Shown here piece by piece: positions 10,954 to 18,645 of a stretch of 64,000 nucleotides of DNA. This stretch comes from Oryzibacter oryziterrae (GTDB taxonomy: Bacteria; Pseudomonadota; Alphaproteobacteria; Rhizobiales; Pleomorphomonadaceae): positions 62,001 to 126,000 of the forward strand of contig NZ_JAKJIC010000009.1 in the NCBI RefSeq assembly GCF_021864535.1. Reading direction: 5' to 3'. Positions within the stretch are counted from its first letter, which is position 1; every line of letters starts with the position of its first letter. The notes under the pieces were generated by a model that saw only the letters and a program-made list of their open reading frames with translations, was not told the origin of the DNA and made no database searches. The position numbers and the translations under genes are program-made.

Positions 10954-13177
10954 CGCCTCGAGCCTCGCCAATCGCCAGCAGTCGCTCATAGGCTGCATAT
11001 TCCTGCTCAAGCATATGCTGCTTGGTAAAATGCGCCATGACATGCATGCGGCCGGCCTTTCCCATCTCCAAGAGCCGCTCGGGGTCGGACAAAGCATCCC
11101 GGACAGCCTTGGCCATGTCCGCGGCGTCACCAGGACGAACAAGCCAGCCCGTCTTTCCTGGCACGACTGTTTCACGCGACCCACCGTGGTCCGTCGCTAT
11201 GACGGGGGTCTCCATGGCCTGTGCCTCGATGGCAGCCCGCCCAAATGCTTCCGGCTCGGTCGACGCGGAAAATGCCAGGTCCGCAGTAGCAAGAATGGCA
11301 GCAACATCGCGCCGGCTGCCTGCAAATGAGACGCGCTGGAACAAGCCAAGAGACTGTGAAAGGTCCTTGGCTTCGGCGATCAGCCCATCTTTGCCGCTAC
11401 CTACCAAAACAAGATGCCATGGCTGATCGGCAAGGTGTGCAAGCGCCTTCAAGAGTACGCCGTGGCCCTTCCAACCTGTGATCCGGCCGACCATCACAAG
11501 CAGGGGAACGCCAGTCCCAACTCCGAACTCATCCCGGATCGTGGCCGCTCGTTCGGCCGAGATTGCAGAGGGATCAAAGACTTTGGGGTCTATTCCTCGC
11601 GGAGCAACAATGATCCGCTCGCTCTCGACACCATAGACGGTCTCAATATGATGGCGAATGAACTCGGAGTTAGCCACGACAATCGGCGACCGCAACATAA
11701 CCCTGTTGTAGGCTCGCTTGAACGCATTGCCGTGCCCATACACGCCATGGAAGGTCGTGAGAAAACGGCATGGACGCCGTGCCATCAGGGTCGCCAACCA
11801 ACCAACCCAAGCCGGCGCACGACTGCGGGCATGCACGATATCGATTTCGTTGGCATCGATTAACCTGGCGACTGCAAAGGCATTCCTCAGAATGGCGAGG
11901 GGCGACTTGTCGCCCACGGATATCTTCCAGTGCACCGTGCCCAACGCGTCGACTTGCGCAACAAGATCCCCTCCCTTGCTCGCGATCCAGTTCGCAATGC
12001 CCTTGGCGGCAAGAAACTCTGCCATCTCCACAGTTGACCGTTCGACACCGCCGTCGCCCAGAGCCGGAAGCAGCTGCAGTACATGCGGCCGGTGCTTTTC
12101 GTCAGTCAGACCAGAGAGATAGGCCGGCAGCTTCATAGCCCATGTTTGGCCCCGCGCATGCAGAAGAGCAGACCGACCAAGGCGCTCACGCAGATTGGGA
12201 TCGGACAGCAATCGATCAAGGGCGGCCTGAACATTGGCTGGGTCGTTGCCGTCACACAGAAGACCGGTTTTCCCGTCAAGGACAGCATCTGCAGCGCCAC
12301 CCTCCCGGCCCGCCAGCGCGGGACACCCATGCCACCCCGCCTCAAGATAGACGAGACCGAACCCCTCCACCGAGGCTCCTTCACGTCGGGCGGGCATGGC
12401 GAAGATATCCGACGCAGCGAACAAGGCCGCCTTGTCCTCCTCGGATACCCCCCCAAGAAACTCAATGCGGTCGCCCGCTCCGGTTTGCTGGGCCAGCGCC
12501 TCCAGACGCGGACGATCGCGTCCATTTCCCGCCACCAGCAACGTTGTATCTGAAAATCGGCTTGCAGCTACTGCTTCGATCAGGCGGTCAACACCTTTGC
12601 GAGGCTCCAGACGGCAAAGGCAACTGACTATGAGACCTCGTCCATGGCGCACACGAAGGCTGGCAACTTTGGATGGATCGGCATCGCCCTGCGGCACGAT
12701 TGGAGGTGTGACAACATCAAGCGCAACGCCCACTCCAAGATAGGGCTGGACCAGAGAAGCGGTATAATCGGAGTTGGCTACGACACGAGACGCTTTCGCC
12801 AAGGCTTTTCGGATGCGCTCTGCTTTGGCAGGTGAAGGTGCAGGCGGAAACTCCATGCCATGCGCCAAGCAGAGGACCGGAGTTGCCCCAGCAGAGTAAT
12901 GCTCAAGGCTCTTCCAACTATCAGCGATGACGGCGGTAACAGATCCCAAGGCAACGATACGCTTGGCTTCCCTCCCCTTTCGCCACCGCCGAACAGGCTT
13001 AAGACCGCCAAACCGCTTAATCGCAAATCTCGCACCAGAATCGGATGCCACCGACGCCCCGTCGGCCAGCACTGTCACATCCTGGCCAGCCTCACTCAAT
13101 GCGTTAGCAAGGCCACCCATCAAGGCTTCGATTCCACCGGTCGCTGGTGGAAAACACTGCGTCAGGATCAAATACAT
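10946..13177 (-). CDS. Tandem fusion of two GT4 glycosyltransferases
   Basis: This 743-residue protein holds two complete GT-B glycosyltransferase units joined at about residue 360. Unit 1 opens MYLILTQCFPPATGGIEALMG and has CRLEPRKGVDRLIEA and EGFGLVYLEAGWHGCP. Unit 2 opens HVLQLLPALGDGGVERSTVE and has MVGRITGWKGHGVLLKAL and EPEAFGRAAIEAQAMETP, each with the E-x7-E nucleotide-sugar motif. Rhizobial lipopolysaccharide loci usually carry two separate genes of this type (from memory). I chose the ATG at 13177 over that at 13225 because the extra 16 residues are not family-like. The role is probably sugar transfer to the lipopolysaccharide core at the inner face of the inner membrane. The donor and acceptor sugars are unknown. 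Confidence 0.87.
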   Translation of the reverse strand: MYLILTQCFPPATGGIEALMGGLANALSEAGQDVTVLADGASVASDSGARFAIKRFGGLKPVRRWRKGREAKRIVALGSVTAVIADSWKSLEHYSAGATPVLCLAHGMEFPPAPSPAKAERIRKALAKASRVVANSDYTASLVQPYLGVGVALDVVTPPIVPQGDADPSKVASLRVRHGRGLIVSCLCRLEPRKGVDRLIEAVAASRFSDTTLLVAGNGRDRPRLEALAQQTGAGDRIEFLGGVSEEDKAALFAASDIFAMPARREGASVEGFGLVYLEAGWHGCPALAGREGGAADAVLDGKTGLLCDGNDPANVQAALDRLLSDPNLRERLGRSALLHARGQTWAMKLPAYLSGLTDEKHRPHVLQLLPALGDGGVERSTVEMAEFLAAKGIANWIASKGGDLVAQVDALGTVHWKISVGDKSPLAILRNAFAVARLIDANEIDIVHARSRAPAWVGWLATLMARRPCRFLTTFHGVYGHGNAFKRAYNRVMLRSPIVVANSEFIRHHIETVYGVESERIIVAPRGIDPKVFDPSAISAERAATIRDEFGVGTGVPLLVMVGRITGWKGHGVLLKALAHLADQPWHLVLVGSGKDGLIAEAKDLSQSLGLFQRVSFAGSRRDVAAILATADLAFSASTEPEAFGRAAIEAQAMETPVIATDHGGSRETVVPGKTGWLVRPGDAADMAKAVRDALSDPERLLEMGKAGRMHVMAHFTKQHMLEQEYAAYERLLAIGEARGDG

Positions 13178-13346
13178 GCCAAATTCCAAGGCCGGCGCGT
13201 TGCTCCCGCCAGACCGCTCCTTCATATTTCAAACATCCGGCAACGAGAAGGCCCACGTGGACACAGGTGCAAACGAGTTGTTAAATGTCCATGAGGCTGG
13301 GATCGCTAAGGTTCCATCCCCCGTTACAAAAGAACATGGTTGTCTC

Positions 13347-14132
13347 GTGTCCAAATCCCCTTTGTCGATCTTCATCATCTGCCAGAACGAGGCCGATCGC
13401 CTGCCCCTCGTATTGGAAAGCATCAAGGACTTGGAGGCCGATCTGGTCGTTGTGGATAGTGGCAGCACGGACGGCACAGTCGACATCGCCCGCCGCTACA
13501 CCGATCGCGTATTTCATCGGGCTTGGGAAGGATTTGGCCCGCAAAAGGTTTTTGCAGAAGCCCAATGCCGGCATGACCTTATTCTCAACCTCGATGCCGA
13601 TGAAGTGTTGCTCGACGAGGTCAAAGCCTCGATCAGAGCAATACAGGCTTTGCCAGACGACAAGCGTGCTGCTGCTTACTCACTGCGCATTCGCCATGTA
13701 AGCTTGTTGGCACCGACGCTGAAACCTGGACTTTTCAATCCGACCAACATCACTCCACGCCTTTATGATCGCCGCCGCGCAGGGTTCAAGAGCAGCACCG
13801 TTCACGACAAGGTCATCACGCACGACGGAAGCAAGCCCGTGACTCTCAAGGGAGACGTGGCCCACATTTCGATGAAGTCATTCTCCCAGATGTGGGAAAA
13901 GATCAAAGCATACAGTGAACTCTCAGCCGTGGACTGGGTGTCCAAGGGACGTAATCCGTCCTCGATCAGACTGCTGTTCGACCCGCCATTTTTCTTCTTC
14001 AAGAACTATTTCATCCGGCGCTTGTTTGCAGTTGGCGTTGAAGGATTTGTCATCGCCATAATCCTCAGCGCCGGGCGAGCTCTCAGAATTGGCATGGCCA
14101 AGGAGCTTTACGAGCGCAAAGCCAAGAAATGA
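13347..14132 (+). CDS. GT2 family glycosyltransferase, WaaE/KdtX-like
   Basis: The 261-residue protein has a GT-A fold of the WaaE/KdtX type: LSIFIICQNEADRLPLVLES, VVVDSGSTDGTVDIARRY, and NLDADEVLLDEV with the metal-binding DAD. It ends with the family's hydrophobic C-terminal segment and basic tail (FFKNYFIRRLF ... MAKELYERKAKK), which anchors the enzyme to the inner membrane. WaaE adds glucose to the first heptose of the lipopolysaccharide core in enterobacteria; the sugar here is unknown. There is no in-frame ATG near the family start, so I use a GTG at 13347. Its ribosome binding site is poor, so the start is uncertain by a few codons. Confidence 0.85.
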   Translation: MSKSPLSIFIICQNEADRLPLVLESIKDLEADLVVVDSGSTDGTVDIARRYTDRVFHRAWEGFGPQKVFAEAQCRHDLILNLDADEVLLDEVKASIRAIQALPDDKRAAAYSLRIRHVSLLAPTLKPGLFNPTNITPRLYDRRRAGFKSSTVHDKVITHDGSKPVTLKGDVAHISMKSFSQMWEKIKAYSELSAVDWVSKGRNPSSIRLLFDPPFFFFKNYFIRRLFAVGVEGFVIAIILSAGRALRIGMAKELYERKAKK

Positions 14133-14156
14133 AGTCTGTGCATATGGGCGAGAACG

Positions 14157-14912
14157 TCAACGCAGCCCAAGCTTTGACTTCAGCCAACATGTGAGGCTTC
14201 CAATCAGCCCGAAGGTCGAAAGGCAGTATGCAACTTGATCCAAATGCCGCTTCGGCGCACGGGCGAACCGCTTACGCCCCGGCAGCGCCCGGTGATGTGA
14301 ACCAATTGACGAAGGCAGGATGTTAGCCTCGACTGGTGGCGGCAAAACCCCATAGACGCACAGCTCGTGTTCCCACGGACGACGAAGATCTTCATCGATG
14401 GCTCGCCACCGTCGCTGTACAGGAGCCAGAAATTTCCGCGCTCCTAGCGGGGTGATCAAATAGGCACCTGTATTATTGGGGACCCGCCAATAGCGAACAA
14501 CATCGCCGATGGAGTCCAAAGACGCCATCTTAACCGCAGCAGCCTTCGAAGGATTGCTCAACCGCACCAAGTCCCAATCAGGTGGCAACTGTCCAACTCT
14601 ATCGAGTAGCTCAACCAATTGCCGATCGAGCCGTAAGTCATCCTCAAGCACCAGCGCCGGCGTATTTGTTGTCTCCGCGGACAACGCCTTCATAATTGTT
14701 AGATGGCTCGCATAGCAGCCGATCTCTCCGACCGATAGAACCTGCGGCGCTTCTCCGACCGCAGGTTCAAAATAGGGTCGTAGCCACGATGGCAGATCGT
14801 CACCGCGCACGGCAGGTATCCGCTCATACTCCAGACCAAGTCGACCGAGCTCTCTATCCATGTGAGCCAGCCGATCGGTATCCCTGTCGAGGTTTATGAG
14901 AAAAATGCGCAA
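14157..14912 (-). CDS. GT25 family glycosyltransferase
   Basis: This 251-residue protein has the GT25 layout: IFLINLDRDTDRLAHMDREL at the N-terminus, GEIGCYASHLTIMKAL, then LVLEDDLRLD with the acidic metal site, and NNTGAYLITPLGARKFL. GT25 enzymes include bacterial beta-1,4-galactosyltransferases of lipooligosaccharide synthesis (LgtB, LpsA). The actual sugar is not predictable. It lies 24 bases downstream of the GT11 fucosyltransferase gene on the same strand and is probably co-transcribed with it. Its stop converges with that of the GT2 gene. Confidence 0.85.
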   Translation of the reverse strand: MRIFLINLDRDTDRLAHMDRELGRLGLEYERIPAVRGDDLPSWLRPYFEPAVGEAPQVLSVGEIGCYASHLTIMKALSAETTNTPALVLEDDLRLDRQLVELLDRVGQLPPDWDLVRLSNPSKAAAVKMASLDSIGDVVRYWRVPNNTGAYLITPLGARKFLAPVQRRWRAIDEDLRRPWEHELCVYGVLPPPVEANILPSSIGSHHRALPGRKRFARAPKRHLDQVAYCLSTFGLIGSLTCWLKSKLGLR

Positions 14913-14936
14913 ACCTTCACCCTCAGATTCGATCCG

Positions 14937-15854
14937 TCACAAGAGAAGCCACCCCTTGGGACATATATCGTCGGTATAGGTCGTAAGCATTTGCGGCCGG
15001 GAAAACCATCTCCGGGGCGCGATTACCACCTGATTTTCAGATTGCGCCAGCCAGGCACCCCACCAACTGAACGTACTGTTGGCGATGATATGATGCCGAC
15101 AACGGGACATCAGGTATAGATCCTCGTTCCTGTCACGGCCAGGAGTAACGGTGCAACCGCACCAGCCAGATGTCATGGCTGCCGCGGCCTCAAGATCGTC
15201 CGAAAACACAATATAGCGAGCGTTGGGAACCAGACGCTCCATGAACCGTCGGGCCTGTTGGTAGTACGCCTCGCCAAGCAGACCGTGGGTGGCGGCCGTC
15301 TTTGGGTCAGCCGCGTAATCACCCCGACGAATATGGACGGCAACGTGAGGCGTCTCATCAAGTGCCGTCAAAATCGAATGGTCGAGGTTGGCAGCAACAT
15401 GGTCAAGAGCAAAGGCTTGTCGGACCACACCTGCCGCCGACTGGAAAAACAAATCCGATTGAAAATAGCCCGCAATGTAAGTCCCAGGTAAGATTGCGTC
15501 GATGGACGGATCATATGCCTGCCCCTGCTGCCGGAAAACAGAGCCAGGCCATTGGGTGAACCGCGTCTTGATGCCAGACTTCCTGAAGCGACCGAACAGA
15601 CTTCGTCGTGTTTGGGCTTCCGCAGCCGACCAAGGCGCAACATCTAGGCGGAACGCGTCCAAACCAAAGTTAGCATGCGCAAGCCGCTCTGAGTTCACAG
15701 GATCCACCAACAGACCCACCTGCAAGCGGTGCGCTTGTGCCAGCCCTGCAGCCAACTGGAACATTTGATTGCCCAAGCCACCGAAAACCTGAACACATAT
15801 ATACTCACGGCAGTTGGCTGCGGTCACAGAGATAGAGCTGGACAAAAGTGCCAT
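14937..15854 (-). CDS. Alpha-1,2-fucosyltransferase, GT11
   Basis: This 305-residue protein shows the GT11 motifs in order: FGGLGNQMFQLAAG (24-37), AGYFQSDLFF (about 128-137), the GDP-fucose-binding V-H174-I-R-R-G-D-Y180, and NSTFSWWGAWLA near the C-terminus. The family transfers fucose from GDP-fucose in alpha-1,2 linkage, usually to galactose on lipopolysaccharide or O-antigen. The gene leads the two-gene unit GT11-GT25. No GDP-fucose synthesis genes (gmd, fcl) are in the window, so the donor must come from elsewhere. The N-terminus up to about residue 15 is unusual for the family, so the true start may lie further in. Confidence 0.9.
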   Translation of the reverse strand: MALLSSSISVTAANCREYICVQVFGGLGNQMFQLAAGLAQAHRLQVGLLVDPVNSERLAHANFGLDAFRLDVAPWSAAEAQTRRSLFGRFRKSGIKTRFTQWPGSVFRQQGQAYDPSIDAILPGTYIAGYFQSDLFFQSAAGVVRQAFALDHVAANLDHSILTALDETPHVAVHIRRGDYAADPKTAATHGLLGEAYYQQARRFMERLVPNARYIVFSDDLEAAAAMTSGWCGCTVTPGRDRNEDLYLMSRCRHHIIANSTFSWWGAWLAQSENQVVIAPRRWFSRPQMLTTYTDDICPKGWLLL

Positions 15855-16128
15855 ACGACTTGCCTCGACGACTCACGGCCTAACCCTGTGCAAGGCCGTG
15901 AGATTTCACACCTCGCGCGCGCCACAGGGAGAGCGCCGAACAGCCAAACAACAACCCAACCACGGAATTTCAATCCGAGGCCGCCTCAACACCCCGATAC
16001 TCCATTTCCGAGAATAACAAAACCGCGCCATCCTTCTCTGGGCGCGATTGATTTTTGGCGCTTATAGAGATTTTGTCTTTCCGCACATATTGGACTAGTG
16101 CGCACGGTTGGCAGCGGCAGAAGGACCG

Positions 16129-17133
16129 ATGAGCGTGATCAAGGCAGGATTTGTTTCTTCGGCGCCAAACTGGCAGTGGATCAGACAGTTCCCCGCTGGA
16201 GTTCCGCGCTGGGGCGACGTCGAGTTTTCGCTCTCCGGTGACATGTCGGACTGTGATGTAGTGTTTGTCTATGATGCCATCCCACGAGAGCTGTCAGGCC
16301 ACCTTGCAGCAAATCGGTCGATGTTCCTTGCTTCCGAACCTGCGAGTGTCAAATCCTATCAGCCACGCTTTCTTCAGCAGTTTGACTGTGTCCTGACGAC
16401 AGATCCGAACACAACCCACGCCCACGTCCTGATGACTCAGCCAGCGCTACCTTGGCTAATTGGCGCCTATGATGCTGCAGGCCAACCACTCGACAAGGCG
16501 ATGACCGCTCGTGACTTCGAAGACTACGCGCCAATAAAGGACAAATCTATTTCAGTGATCACGTCCAGCAAGACAATGACGGCAGGACATCGCGCACGCC
16601 TGGAATTTGTCACAAGATTGAAAGATTATTTTGGGGATGAAATCGATCTATTTGGACGTGGAATACGAAACTTTGGGGATAAGACCGATACCATATCAAG
16701 ATACAGATACCACATTGCGATCGAGAATAGCCAATTCAGTCACTATTGGACAGAAAAACTCTCCGACCCAATATTGGCGCTGACGCATCCAATCTATTTC
16801 GGATGTCCCAATATAAGAGATTACTTTGATGACAGAATGGTATCGACAATCGACATATCTGATTCGGATGGTGCGATCAGAATCATAAAGAAGATTCTCG
16901 ATTCTGATCGTGCGGAGAATACCCGCGCCCATATGATCGAAGCGCGCCGCCGTGTGCTGAATGAGTACAATCTATTCTCCATTCTGGCCGAGCTTGCGAC
17001 AGCAATCACCCAGAAGGAGCCCACCGGTAGCCGACAATCGGCCTTCCTGCAAAGCGAACGTAGCTTCGTGGGATTCAAGGGCCGCTTCGTGCGTCCCATT
17101 ACACACGCAATCCGCCGAGTACTCAACAAATAG
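16129..17133 (+). CDS. GT10-like fucosyltransferase
   Basis: The 334-residue protein has the C-terminal GT10 core: KTMTAGHRARLEFVTRLKDYF, DLFGRG, YRYHIAIENSQFSHYWTEKL and PIYFGCPNIRDYF. These match the alpha-1,3/4-fucosyltransferase pattern in which the IENS and YWTEK elements contact GDP-fucose. The N-terminal half is divergent, as usual for the acceptor-binding part, so another nucleotide sugar remains possible. I use the ATG at 16129, six bases after AGAAGG; a TTG at 16108 would add seven residues. The base composition is AT-richer than in core genes of the window, suggesting acquisition. It is followed after 14 bases by an acetyltransferase gene. Confidence 0.8.
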   Translation: MSVIKAGFVSSAPNWQWIRQFPAGVPRWGDVEFSLSGDMSDCDVVFVYDAIPRELSGHLAANRSMFLASEPASVKSYQPRFLQQFDCVLTTDPNTTHAHVLMTQPALPWLIGAYDAAGQPLDKAMTARDFEDYAPIKDKSISVITSSKTMTAGHRARLEFVTRLKDYFGDEIDLFGRGIRNFGDKTDTISRYRYHIAIENSQFSHYWTEKLSDPILALTHPIYFGCPNIRDYFDDRMVSTIDISDSDGAIRIIKKILDSDRAENTRAHMIEARRRVLNEYNLFSILAELATAITQKEPTGSRQSAFLQSERSFVGFKGRFVRPITHAIRRVLNK

Positions 17134-17147
17134 AAGAAGAGCGTATT

Positions 17148-17675
17148 ATGTTCAAATTCATAAAGAGACGAAACCACCGCTTTGACAGCACGACGTCAAT
17201 CGGCAGCACAAGCAAAGTCAGCAAGGACACCAATATTGGAAATTATTGTTACATCGGAGAACGGTGCGACATTACGCGAGCAACGATTGGAAATTATGTT
17301 TCTATTGCAAACAATGTTTCCATAGGCCCCGGAGAGCACCCAATCGATAGAATTTCAACACACAGTATTTTTTACGACGCTCCATATCTAGAACTTACAC
17401 GAGGAGACTGTACCATCGGCAGCGACGCTTGGATTGGGGTTGACTGCATTGTGCGGCGCGGTGTTTCCATTGGAATTGGTGCTGTCATCGGCGCCAACTC
17501 CTTCGTGAACGAAGACATTCCCGACTTCGCCATTGCGGTAGGCTCACCGGCAAAAGTGATCAGATATCGCTTTTCGCCCGACAAACAGCAAATCATCTTG
17601 GCGAGTCGCTGGTGGGAAAAGACCTTCGAAGAGGCTCGAAAGAGCATTGCGGCGCTCGCGCGAGACTTATCATAG
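17148..17675 (+). CDS. CatB-like O-acetyltransferase with hexapeptide repeats
   Basis: This 175-residue protein is built of left-handed beta-helix hexapeptide repeats (for example IGNYCYIGERCDITRATIG, then IGSDAWIGVDCIVRRGVSIG and IGIGAVIGANSFVNED). It ends with the xenobiotic-acetyltransferase-type closing segment FAIAVGSPAKVIRYRFS. Such proteins use acetyl-CoA to O-acetylate sugars. Its position directly behind the GT10 gene, with AAGAAGAG before the ATG, indicates that it decorates the same surface glycan. It shares the AT-rich composition of the GT10 gene. No terminator is seen after it. Confidence 0.85.
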   Translation: MFKFIKRRNHRFDSTTSIGSTSKVSKDTNIGNYCYIGERCDITRATIGNYVSIANNVSIGPGEHPIDRISTHSIFYDAPYLELTRGDCTIGSDAWIGVDCIVRRGVSIGIGAVIGANSFVNEDIPDFAIAVGSPAKVIRYRFSPDKQQIILASRWWEKTFEEARKSIAALARDLS

Positions 17676-18023
17676 AGAAGATTTAGCGAGGTCGTACCGG
17701 GGTCAAAAACACAAAGCCTCATCTGCGGCGGGTCTGTAAACTGTCACCCAACTTCGCACTTCGCTTTTGTTCTGCGGACTCAGGCAGGGATCTCCCCCTT
17801 GGAAAGATCCTCCGCCAACACAAAATAGAAGCATCAGCAACGTTCATGGATAGAGGTTGGAGTCCGTGAGCGGCATTCACCTCCCTTTCACGGTGACCGA
17901 GAAGCAGCCCCTGATCTCAATCAGTCCATGCGGTGGGTTTCTGTGCGCAGATGCAAGAATGCCCACACAAGGTGGGCATCCGATCCAGCTTCCATCGACA
18001 GACAAAAGAGCTTAGCCCGCCTC
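17676..18023. other. Intergenic region after the acetyltransferase gene
   Basis: There is no convincing gene here. The AT-rich composition of the two preceding genes fades towards the greA side. The only structure I see is the presumed greA terminator at 17959-17979. This may be the right boundary of the polysaccharide cluster. Confidence 0.45.
17959..17979 (-). terminator. Possible terminator of greA
   Basis: A perfect 8-bp stem (ATGCCCAC with GTGGGCAT) encloses a 5-base loop. On the minus strand it is followed by TCTTGC, which is a weak U-tract. It lies 45 bases past the greA stop. Confidence 0.5.
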
Positions 18024-18497
18024 TCACACAAACCGCACGTCGAGAATCTCATACCCTCTGGCGCCGCCAGGTGCTGCCACTTCGATGGCGTCGCCGACCG
18101 ACTTGCCGATCAGAGCGCGGGCGATGGGCGAGGAGATGGAGATGCGGCCCTGCTTCACGTCGGCTTCGGCATCGCCCACGATCTGGTACGTCTTCTCTTC
18201 GTCGGTATCCTCGTCGACGAGCTTCACGGTGGCGCCGAACTTCACCGTCTTGCCGGTCAGCTTGCTCACGTCGATGATCTCGGCGCGCGACAGCATGTCT
18301 TCCAGCTCGGAGACGCGTCCCTCGTTGTGGCTCTGCGCCTCCTTGGCGGCATGGTACTCGGCGTTTTCCGACAGATCGCCGTGGGCACGCGCTTCCGAGA
18401 TCGCAGCAATGATCCGAGGGCGCTCCTCGGACTTGCGACGCTGCAGCTCCAGTTCAAGCGCTGCGTAGCCGCCGGCGGTCATCGGGATCTTTTCCAT
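18024..18497 (-). CDS. greA: Transcription elongation factor GreA
   Basis: GreA binds in the secondary channel of RNA polymerase and stimulates cleavage of the 3' end of backtracked transcripts. The 157-residue protein has the N-terminal coiled coil ([22 protein letters not shown], then [28 protein letters not shown] with the acidic tip D-x-x-E-N) and the C-terminal FKBP-like domain ([33 protein letters not shown]). The length is standard. It lies downstream of carB on the same strand, a common alphaproteobacterial order, but a terminator separates the two. Confidence 0.96.
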   Translation of the reverse strand: MEKIPMTAGGYAALELELQRRKSEERPRIIAAISEARAHGDLSENAEYHAAKEAQSHNEGRVSELEDMLSRAEIIDVSKLTGKTVKFGATVKLVDEDTDEEKTYQIVGDAEADVKQGRISISSPIARALIGKSVGDAIEVAAPGGARGYEILDVRFV

Positions 18498-18529
18498 CGG
18501 TCTCTCAGCCTTTCATAAAAAATCACTGC

Positions 18530-18552
18530 GCCCGGCGCCTGAGGCACCGGGC
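18530..18552 (-). terminator. Terminator-like hairpin between carB and greA
   Basis: A 10-bp stem (with one G-U pair on the minus strand) has a 3-base loop: GCCCGGTGCC, TCA, GGCGCCGGGC. Seven bases later six T follow. It stands 93 bases past the carB stop. Confidence 0.6.
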
Positions 18553-18645
18553 CGCGATTTATCCCAGATTTTGCCCGGCACGCTGATGGTAGCCAACCGG
18601 GGCAGTTGTTTTACTGGCGAAACCCGACGGGGTTCCGCAACTTCC

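Noticed and set aside
12927-13346. An N-terminal extension of the GT2 gene from the ATG at 12927
   Set aside because: It would lie antisense to the tandem GT4 gene and does not look like the GT2 family, which starts near 13347.
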